In this document: one piece after another, positions 1-4,717 of the stretch
Position numbering within the stretch: the stretch's first letter is position 1
Layout: the number at the start of each line of letters is the position of its first letter
DNA from: Prosthecochloris ethylica
GTDB taxonomy: Bacteria; Bacteroidota; Chlorobiia; Chlorobiales; Chlorobiaceae
DNA: 6,625 nt
Strand: one strand, 5' to 3'
Assembly: GCF_015234275.1 (NCBI RefSeq)
Contig: NZ_JADGII010000039.1
Position numbers and translations under genes: made by a program
Notes under the pieces: model-generated
Told to the model about the DNA's origin: nothing
Database searches by the model: none
The model's input: the letters and a program-made list of their open reading frames with translations, nothing else

Positions 1-35
1 CAGCGGCGCTGACCCGTGGTGGCGTTGGGGTGTCT

Positions 36-227
36 ACAGAGTACACGGATTATCACTGACTGGTGTTTGACTGTCCGCGGATTGGCGCCTGGCGGCGCGG
101 GAGGAAAGAGACAAGAGGCAAGAGACGAGAGGCGGGATGAGGTGGCCTGTGGGTGTTGTGGCGGCAGGTGCCGGGATAGTTCGTGTGTTGGCGGGGTTTG
201 ATGCGGGCGAGCGCCGCTCGCCCCTAC
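36..227 (+). repeat. Mosaic intergenic repeat, copy A
   Basis: This gene-free stretch is a composite of short modules that recur in the same order at 6365-6563. The modules are: a CACGGATT-containing piece (36-51, 14 of 16 bases matching 6365-6380); a 32-nt piece starting CCTGGCGGCGCGG (88-119, one mismatch to 6385-6416); a purine-rich heptamer tract with its flank (108-166, 57 of 59 bases matching 6443-6501); and a REP-like palindrome (202-227, identical to 6538-6563). Bases 167-201 are more diverged, with a one-base length difference. Copy A also seems to carry a second degenerate CNCGGATT piece near 73-83. No coding pattern is visible in positions 1-297 on either strand; the short open frames there look like noise. 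Its origin and function are unknown. It could be a non-autonomous, REP/MITE-like element family or an accretion of short repeats. Confidence 0.85.
108..142 (+). repeat. Heptameric tandem repeat GAGRCRR (copy A)
   Basis: Five consecutive 7-nt units read GAGACAA, GAGGCAA, GAGACGA, GAGGCGG and GATGAGG. The only cytosines fall exactly 7 bases apart (112, 119, 126, 133), and units alternate A/G at the fourth position, giving a 14-nt higher-order period. A degenerate unit (GAGGAAA) may precede it at 101-107. The strand is almost entirely purine. It resembles in style the short tandemly repeated heptamers described in cyanobacteria, but I claim no relationship. Confidence 0.8.
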
Positions 228-229
228 GG
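202..229 (+). repeat. REP-like GC-rich palindrome (copy A)
   Basis: Bases 205-213 (GGGCGAGCG) are the exact reverse complement of 215-223 around a central C at 214, so the element can form a cruciform or a tight RNA hairpin. The sequence continues CCTACGG. The same core occurs at 6538-6563 in the same orientation, and inverted with one changed arm base at 3319-3342. There is no trailing T-tract, so it is not a classical intrinsic terminator. Confidence 0.8.
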
Positions 230-297
230 TGATTGTGGGGGCCTGGTGTTGATTGCTGGGCTGGGGGTTTTTGCCTGTTGACTTTTGTTCGGAATGC

Positions 298-328
298 AAA
301 AAGCACAGTGGTGATCACTGTGCTTTTT
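298..328 (-). terminator. Hairpin terminator of tRNA-Ala, potentially bidirectional
   Basis: A 13-bp perfect inverted repeat (298-310 with 316-328) encloses a 5-nt loop GTGAT. The arms are AAAAAGCACAGTG and its complement, so a T-run follows the stem on either strand. It starts 7 bases beyond the 3' end of the tRNA, which fits termination of that transcript, and the A/T symmetry would equally stop transcription entering from the left. Confidence 0.85.
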
Positions 329-334
329 GTGGTG

Positions 335-407
335 TGGAGCTAAGGAGACTCGAACTCCTGACCCTTTGCATGCCATGCAAATGCTCTACCAACTGAGCTA
401 TAGCCCC
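335..407 (-). tRNA. tRNA-Ala, anticodon GGC
   Basis: Read on the minus strand, the 73 nt fold into a full cloverleaf. The acceptor stem is GGGGCTA paired with TAGCTCC (one G-T pair). The D arm is GCTC/GAGC with loop AGTTGGTA. The anticodon stem is TTTGC/GCAAA with loop ATGGCAT, giving anticodon GGC, which reads GCC and GCU alanine codons. The T arm is AGGAG/CTCCT with loop TTCGAGT, and the discriminator base is A. The 3' CCA is not encoded: the bases after the discriminator read CACC, so CCA must be added by tRNA nucleotidyltransferase. It stands alone, with its own promoter and terminator, and diverges from ftsX. No integrase gene or attachment-site duplication is visible beside it. Confidence 0.95.
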
Positions 408-421
408 GATGTGTAAGGCTA

Positions 422-450
422 ATTATGAGGAAAAATTTTTTCTTTTCCAA
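422..450 (-). promoter_or_regulatory. Sigma-70-type promoter for tRNA-Ala
   Basis: On the minus strand, TTGGAA (450-445) and CATAAT (427-422) are separated by exactly 17 nt. They match 4/6 and 5/6 of the consensus. Transcription would start near 415, leaving a leader of about 8 nt before the mature tRNA end at 407. The spacing and the tRNA context make this the most convincing promoter in the window. Confidence 0.65.
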
Positions 451-466
451 CCGGTTTTATGTTTTC

Positions 467-495
467 TTGAAAAAAAGTTTCTCCTGATGATTTAA
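467..495 (+). promoter_or_regulatory. Possible ftsX promoter
   Basis: TTGAAA (467-472) lies 17 nt upstream of ATTTAA (490-495) in A/T-rich DNA just before ftsX. The -10 match is weak, and the transcript would begin only a few bases before the ATG at 508, implying a nearly leaderless message. Other A/T-rich hexamers in 430-500 could serve instead. Confidence 0.3.
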
Positions 496-507
496 CAGTC
501 ATGACTT

Positions 508-1380
508 ATGGACCTTGTTTTTCTGATCAAAGAGGGGTTTTCGGGAATCTGGCGGGCGAAGTTGCCTGCGGCGGTAACGGTGGTGACGGGTTTTTTTGCG
601 CTGGTTCTGCTCGGCCTGTTTGCGACGGTGTCGATGAGTTTTTTTGATGTGATCGACGAGGTCCGCGGACGTGTGGAGCTGGAGGTGTTTTTCGATGAGC
701 GTTCTGCGGAGGAGGATGTGCTGGGTATTGTTGACCGCATTGACGGGCTTGAAGGGGTCGATGAGGTAACCTATATCTCGAAGGATGATGCTGCACGGAT
801 TTTCGAGCAGGAGTTCGGTCGTGATATCGAAAGGATTCTCGGGGTGAACCCGCTGCCGAGATCGGTGCACGTAAGCGTTCTGCCGTTGTATGCGAGGCCT
901 GACAGTCTCGAGGGGATTGCGTCACGTATCGGTGCTCTGCAGGAGGGAATGGATATCCGCTACAATAAGGTTTTTCTCGAGCGGCTCGAGGAGAATGCGA
1001 GGATTTTCACGTTCCTGACGGCGGGAATGGGCATTTTGATTTCGATCGCTACAGTGGTACTGGTTGGCTATACGATTCGCCTGGCGATATATTCGCGCCA
1101 GGAAAGCATCAAGACCATGCGGCTTGTCGGGGCGGCGAACTGGTTTATCAGGGCCCCGTATGTGATCGAAGGAGGTGTGCAGGGGGTTCTGGCCGGAGCT
1201 CTGGCGTCCTTGGCGGTGTATGTGATTTTCGAGCAGCTGCTTCTGCGCTATGAGCCGGGAATCTACGAGGTGATGCATCCGTCGACGCTGATGGTGTATC
1301 CGATTCTTGTGGGTTTGGGATTTTTCCTTGGCGTATCCGGGAGCATGTTGTCGGTGCGGCAGTACCTTCGCCGCTCATGA
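508..1380 (+). CDS. ftsX: Cell division protein FtsX
   Basis: FtsX is the integral-membrane half of the ABC-transporter-like FtsEX complex. With the ATPase FtsE it couples ATP hydrolysis at the divisome to activation of septal peptidoglycan hydrolases; it is not a true transporter. The 290-aa product has the family layout: a short cytoplasmic N-terminus, TM1 (about residues 21-45), an extracytoplasmic domain (about 46-165) containing the conserved NPLPRS (114-119), TM2 (about 166-193), the cytoplasmic signature around IKTMRLVGAANWFIRAP (201-217), then TM3 (about 219-245) and TM4 (about 262-283). The length matches short FtsX proteins of the Bacillus type rather than the longer E. coli form. 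The ATG at 508 is chosen because it opens the conserved N-terminal helix; no Shine-Dalgarno is visible before it. ftsE is not adjacent: the upstream neighbour is a divergent tRNA, so ftsX appears to be a single-gene unit. Its end overlaps nfo tail-to-tail. Confidence 0.93.
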   Translation: MDLVFLIKEGFSGIWRAKLPAAVTVVTGFFALVLLGLFATVSMSFFDVIDEVRGRVELEVFFDERSAEEDVLGIVDRIDGLEGVDEVTYISKDDAARIFEQEFGRDIERILGVNPLPRSVHVSVLPLYARPDSLEGIASRIGALQEGMDIRYNKVFLERLEENARIFTFLTAGMGILISIATVVLVGYTIRLAIYSRQESIKTMRLVGAANWFIRAPYVIEGGVQGVLAGALASLAVYVIFEQLLLRYEPGIYEVMHPSTLMVYPILVGLGFFLGVSGSMLSVRQYLRRS

Positions 1381-2223
1381 GCTGGTTTCGTAAGCGGCCA
1401 GCATGCTGATTTCGCGGTTCCAGATGTCCGGATCGGGGGTTTCGAGAATGAGCGGTATGTCGGCGGTTGCGGGATGGCGGATGATGGCGGCAAAGCCGTC
1501 TGTACCGATGCAGCCTTTGCCGATGCTGGCGTGGCGGTCCTTACGGCTGTCGAGTTCGAGTTTGGCGTCGTTGAGGTGCATGCCTTTGAGATAGTCGAGG
1601 CCGATGATGGAGTTGAATTCATCAAACATATTTTCGACGGCTTCAGGGGTGCGCAGGTCGTAGCCGGCGGCGAAAAGGTGGCAGGTGTCGAGGCAGACGC
1701 CGATGCGTTCTTTGTTGCTGACCTGGTCGATGATGGTGGCGAGCTGTTCGAAGCTGTGGCCGAGGTTGCTGCCCTGTCCGGCGGTGTTTTCGAGGACGGC
1801 GGTGACGGTTGCTGTTTCTTCAAGCGCCATGTTCACTGATTCGGCGATGGTCGCAAGGCACAACTCGACTGGGATTTTGTTGAGGTGGCTGCCGGGATGG
1901 AAGTTGAGCAGGGTGAGCCCGAGTGCTTCTGCTCGCTGCATTTCATCGATAAAGGCTGTGCGTGAGCGCTGGAGTTTTGCTTCTTCGGGACTGCCGAGGT
2001 TGATGAGATAGCTGTCGTGCGGGAGGATGTGGTCGGGGGTGTAGCCGCCTGTCCTGCAGTTGTCGCGGAAGGCCCTGATGCTCTTTTCGGTGAGAGGCGC
2101 AGCTTTCCACTGCCGCTGGTTTTTTGTGAACATTGCGAAGGCGGTGGCTCCGAGTTCTTTGGCGCGCAGCGGCGCGTTTTCCACTCCTCCCTGGATGCTG
2201 ACGTGTGGTCCTATGTATCTCAT
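1375..2223 (-). CDS. nfo: Endonuclease IV (AP endonuclease, Nfo)
   Basis: Nfo is a zinc-dependent base-excision-repair enzyme. It cuts 5' of abasic sites and removes blocking 3' groups in damaged DNA, in the cytoplasm. The 282-aa product is a TIM barrel that follows E. coli Nfo (285 aa) closely. From my memory of that protein, all nine zinc ligands fall at the same residue numbers: H69, H109, E145, D179, H182, H216, D229, H231 and E261. Signature stretches are NFHPGSH (107-113), ENTAGQGSN (145-153), CLDTCH (177-182) and MHLNDAK (215-221). The frame stays open far upstream (to 3357), but that part is antisense to the glycosyltransferase. The ATG at 2223 is chosen because it gives the family N-terminus MRYIGPHVS and is preceded by GAAGGATT, a Shine-Dalgarno-like sequence although unusually close. 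It diverges from the glycosyltransferase across 72 bp. A weak promoter (TTGGCT, 17 nt, TAGATA; 2305-2277) is possible. Its stop overlaps that of ftsX. Confidence 0.96.
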   Translation of the reverse strand: MRYIGPHVSIQGGVENAPLRAKELGATAFAMFTKNQRQWKAAPLTEKSIRAFRDNCRTGGYTPDHILPHDSYLINLGSPEEAKLQRSRTAFIDEMQRAEALGLTLLNFHPGSHLNKIPVELCLATIAESVNMALEETATVTAVLENTAGQGSNLGHSFEQLATIIDQVSNKERIGVCLDTCHLFAAGYDLRTPEAVENMFDEFNSIIGLDYLKGMHLNDAKLELDSRKDRHASIGKGCIGTDGFAAIIRHPATADIPLILETPDPDIWNREISMLAAYETSS

Positions 2224-2295
2224 AATCCTTCGGTGTTGGTGTTGTGCGCCCTCTTTGCGTACATTTTCGAGCTTGTTATCTAAGAAAAAATTGTC

Positions 2296-3270
2296 ATGCA
2301 GCCAACTGTTGATCTGACCATTCTTGTGCCGGTCTACAATGAGGTGGAGTCCCTGCCGCTGTTGCTGGAGCGGATTTATGCCGCACTGGGGGAGGAGGAA
2401 CTGTGCGGGGTGTTCGGTCATCCGTTTCGTTTCGAGGTGCTGATGGTGGATGATGGGTCGACGGACGGATCGGGGCGGGTGATCAGGGAACAGATGAAGC
2501 TCCGCAAGGAGATCAGGCTGGTGTCGTTCCGTACGAATTTCGGCAAGACGGCGGCCCTTGCGGCGGGTTTTCGCGAGGCGGCGGGAGAGATTGTGGTGAC
2601 GATGGATGGCGACCTGCAGGATGATCCGTTTGCGGTGAAAGACCTGGTACGGAAGCTCAACGAGGGGTATGACCTGGTGAGCGGCTGGAAGCAGGATCGG
2701 CGGGATCCGCTGTCGAAGACGTTGCCGTCGAGGCTGTTCAATGCAACAACGCGCCTCTGTACCGGGATTGATCTGCATGATTTCAACTGCGGACTGAAGG
2801 CGTACCGCCGGGAGGTGGTGGAGTCGCTGGACCTGCAGGGTGAGATGCATCGCTATATTCCGGTGCTTGCGCGCTGGAACGGGTTTCGGGTGGCGGAGGT
2901 GCAGGTGGTGCATCATCGGCGACGTTACGGACGGACGAAGTTCGGGGTGTCGCGGGTGTTTCCCGGCCTGTTTGATTTTCTGACGGTGCTGTTCATTACG
3001 CGCTACCTTCGCCAGCCGATGCATTTTTTCGGCATGTTGAGTCTGGTGAGTTTTTTGGCCGGGTTCGGTATCAGCCTGTATGTGACGGTCGGGAAGCTGT
3101 TGTTCGACCAGGCGGTGGGAAACCGCCCCATCCTGTTTCTGGGGATTCTGCTGATTATCGTCGCGGTTCAGCTGTTTTCGATCGGTCTGCTCGGTGAACT
3201 GGTCATGCGGGACCGTTCGAAGGGCCAGTCGTATGAGGTTGAGAATGGAGAGGAAGGAGGCGGAAAATAA
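2296..3270 (+). CDS. GT2 glycosyltransferase, probable polyprenyl-phosphate sugar transferase
   Basis: The 324-aa product is a family 2 (GT-A fold) glycosyltransferase of the DPM1/GtrB/ArnC-like group. These move a sugar from a nucleotide donor onto undecaprenyl or another polyprenyl phosphate at the cytoplasmic face of the membrane. Visible motifs: VPVYNE (11-16), DDGSTD (52-57), the metal-binding DGD (104-106) followed by LQDDP (107-111), GWKQDRRDP (130-138), FNCGLKAYRR (163-172) and HHRRRYGRTKFG (206-217). The C-terminus has two clear membrane helices (about 242-266 and 278-302), as in GtrB-type enzymes, then a charged tail. The sugar and the final acceptor (lipid A, O-antigen, glycolipid or protein) cannot be read from the sequence. 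No flippase or partner glycosyltransferase is beside it, and both neighbours are on the opposite strand, so it is a single-gene unit. The ATG at 2296 starts just before the first beta strand; only an A-rich leader without a clear ribosome-binding site precedes it. Confidence 0.88.
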   Translation: MQPTVDLTILVPVYNEVESLPLLLERIYAALGEEELCGVFGHPFRFEVLMVDDGSTDGSGRVIREQMKLRKEIRLVSFRTNFGKTAALAAGFREAAGEIVVTMDGDLQDDPFAVKDLVRKLNEGYDLVSGWKQDRRDPLSKTLPSRLFNATTRLCTGIDLHDFNCGLKAYRREVVESLDLQGEMHRYIPVLARWNGFRVAEVQVVHHRRRYGRTKFGVSRVFPGLFDFLTVLFITRYLRQPMHFFGMLSLVSFLAGFGISLYVTVGKLLFDQAVGNRPILFLGILLIIVAVQLFSIGLLGELVMRDRSKGQSYEVENGEEGGGK

Positions 3271-3342
3271 GGCAAAAGTACCATCGGCTCGGCAATCACC
3301 AGCATGCAGCCACATACGCCGTAGGGGCGAGCGGCGTTCGCC
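3271..3342 (-). repeat. Inverted, decayed repeat copy C
   Basis: Read on the minus strand, 3342-3319 matches the REP-like core of copy A (206-229) with one changed base: GGCGAACG instead of GGCGAGCG. This breaks one base pair of the palindrome without compensation. Weaker similarity continues beyond the core: A 242-275 (CTGGTG..GATTGCTGGGCT..TTTTTGCC) against minus-strand 3303-3271 (CTGGTG..ATTGCCGAGCC..CTTTTGCC), with small gaps. The similarity ends almost exactly at the glycosyltransferase stop codon (3268-3270). The heptamer and CCTGGCGGCG modules are absent here. It fills the convergent gap between the glycosyltransferase and queE, where no classical terminator is visible. Confidence 0.65.
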
Positions 3343-3364
3343 TGCCTGACAACTCAACCATCTT

Positions 3365-4033
3365 TCAGACTCCCCGCATATCGGGAGGCCAGATGTATTT
3401 GTGCAGCTGGAGCTGTAGACGGACGTTAAGGTGATCGTGCAGTATCCAGGAGGCGAGGTCGGCTGGGGGAAGCTGGTCGAAGACGGTGCCCATCATGACG
3501 GTGCAGTGATCGGTCAGGGAATAGTTGTCGAGCAGCTCTGTCGCCCAGTTGTAGTCGTTGCGGTCGGCGATGACGATTTTGAATTCCCAGGTGTGCCGCT
3601 GTTCGGGCGGGGCCTGTAGGGCGAGGAGAATGTTTTGTGTACAGTTGTTCTGGCTGACGCCAGATGATGGGGGCTTGATGTCGATGATTTTGTGGACCCG
3701 CGCATCGACCTCGTTGACATTGATGAATCCGCCGGTTTCGAGCATGACGCTGTAGCCGCGGTTGCAGAGCTCCTGCATGAGCGGGTGGACGGCGGGTTGT
3801 TCGAGGGGTTCGCCGCCGGTGATTTCGACCAGCGGTGTCTGCTGGTGGTCGACTTCTCTGATGATGTCACGGATGCTCATGGGCTCTCCTTCTGTCATTG
3901 CATAGCGGGTGTCGCACCAGGTGCAGGTGCTTCGGCATCCGGCAAGACGGACGAAGGTGCAGGGGGTGCCGGCCCGGCTGGATTCTCCCTGGATGGAGAG
4001 GAAGATTTCATTGACCAGCAGTGACCGGTTCAT
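3365..4033 (-). CDS. queE: 7-carboxy-7-deazaguanine synthase (QueE)
   Basis: QueE is a radical-SAM enzyme that contracts the ring of 6-carboxy-tetrahydropterin to 7-carboxy-7-deazaguanine, a step on the GTP-to-preQ0 route that supplies queuosine for tRNA. The 222-aa product matches the usual length. It has SIQGES (13-18), the iron-sulfur motif CX3CX2C (C33, C37, C40; CRSTCTWCDT), the SAM-contacting GGEP (73-76), ETGG (99-102), DIKPPSSG (118-125) and the C-terminal RLQLQLHKYIW (205-215). All are hallmarks of QueE and set it apart from other activating or anaerobic radical-SAM enzymes. The ATG overlaps the purN stop as ATGA, so it is probably co-transcribed with and translationally coupled to purN; no independent ribosome-binding site stands out. 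queC, queD and queF are not in this window. No terminator follows, only repeat copy C. Confidence 0.95.
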   Translation of the reverse strand: MNRSLLVNEIFLSIQGESSRAGTPCTFVRLAGCRSTCTWCDTRYAMTEGEPMSIRDIIREVDHQQTPLVEITGGEPLEQPAVHPLMQELCNRGYSVMLETGGFINVNEVDARVHKIIDIKPPSSGVSQNNCTQNILLALQAPPEQRHTWEFKIVIADRNDYNWATELLDNYSLTDHCTVMMGTVFDQLPPADLASWILHDHLNVRLQLQLHKYIWPPDMRGV

Positions 4034-4632
4034 CGGTTGGTCCCGGTGAGCAGTTTTTCGAGTGCGTCAGGGTAGACCTGATGTTCGCATTCGAGGACGC
4101 GTGCTGCAAGGGATTCTGGGGTATCGCCCTTTTTGACGGGGACGGTCCGCTGCAGCAGGATAGGGCCTTTGTCGTACTCGGTATCGACGTAGTGCACGGT
4201 GGCACCGGTTTCTTTTTCGCCTGCTTCGAGGACGGCCTGGTGGACAGAGATGCCGTACATCCCTTTGCCGCCGAATTTCGGGAGCAGTGCGGGATGGATG
4301 TTGAGGATTTTCAGGTTATAGGCCTCGACCACGGCTTCGGGAACCTTGCGCAGGTAACCGGCGAGCAGGATGTATTCGACGTCGTGTTCGCCGAGGGCTT
4401 TGAGCATGGCGCTGGCGAACTCTTCATGGGTGTCGTACTGTTTTTCGGACAGGTGGACGGTCGGGATGCCTTTTGCGGCAGCGAAGGTCATGGCACCGCA
4501 TTCGGAGCGGTTGGAGAGGCAGAGCGAGAACTCTGCGGGAAGATCGCGTTCGTTGATGGCATGGTAGATGGCCTGGAAGTTCGTTCCCGTGCCGGAACAG
4601 AAGACGGCCAGCTTTGTTTTGTGGTTAGCCAT
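4030..4632 (-). CDS. purN: Phosphoribosylglycinamide formyltransferase (PurN, GART)
   Basis: PurN transfers a formyl group from 10-formyl-tetrahydrofolate to glycinamide ribonucleotide, the third step of de novo purine synthesis, in the cytoplasm. The 200-aa product is close to the usual length of about 210 aa. It shows the phosphate-binding loop CSGTGTNFQA (12-21), LLAGYLRKVP (89-98) in the folate-binding region, the catalytic NIHPALLP with N111 and H113, and the catalytic aspartate D150 in HYVDTEYDKGPI (147-158), equivalent to N106, H108 and D144 of E. coli PurN. GISVHQAV (127-134) is also typical. The ATG at 4632 gives a short tail before the first beta strand; no Shine-Dalgarno is visible. 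purN is first in a two-gene unit with queE and diverges from purH over 85 bp, where a shared regulatory region is plausible. Confidence 0.96.
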   Translation of the reverse strand: MANHKTKLAVFCSGTGTNFQAIYHAINERDLPAEFSLCLSNRSECGAMTFAAAKGIPTVHLSEKQYDTHEEFASAMLKALGEHDVEYILLAGYLRKVPEAVVEAYNLKILNIHPALLPKFGGKGMYGISVHQAVLEAGEKETGATVHYVDTEYDKGPILLQRTVPVKKGDTPESLAARVLECEHQVYPDALEKLLTGTNR

Positions 4633-4717
4633 TTACGGAATATTTGATTAAATTCAAGGTTTACTGCTTTAGTGTATAACGAAGCGAAATACAAACAAAA
4701 TCTAATAGAATCTACAA
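4633..4717. promoter_or_regulatory. Divergent purN/purH promoter region
   Basis: These 85 A/T-rich bases separate the two purine genes and must hold both promoters unless transcription enters from elsewhere. GTGTATAACG (4672-4681) contains a TATAAC -10-like hexamer (4675-4680) for purH; its complement offers TTATAC on the other strand for purN. No good -35 hexamer lies at 16-18 nt for either direction. I see no PurR-like palindrome. The leader of purH would be only about 30 nt, too short for a purine riboswitch. Confidence 0.4.

Noticed and set aside
16..201. Small open frames within the repeat copies (16-201, and 6231-6617 beyond purH)
   Set aside because: They are translated repeat DNA without a ribosome-binding site. 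Frames such as GERRSP recur only because the REP-like palindrome recurs.
298..407. tRNA-Ala next to a repeat as a possible integration site of a mobile element
   Set aside because: No integrase, no duplicated tRNA 3' end and no foreign-looking cargo are visible; the genes nearby are housekeeping.
1375..3357. A 660-codon open frame on the minus strand, more than twice the length of Nfo, running antisense through the glycosyltransferase
   Set aside because: Only the last 282 codons resemble a protein family. The upstream part is Arg/His/Gln-rich, typical of an antisense frame in GC-rich DNA, and the family N-terminus begins at 2223.
4021..4647. A 208-codon plus-strand frame across purN
   Set aside because: It is a shadow of purN; the PurN frame has every catalytic motif, while this one has none.
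4680..4717. Purine or other riboswitch in front of purH
   Set aside because: Too short and A/T-rich for a known aptamer; no stem with conserved loops is seen.
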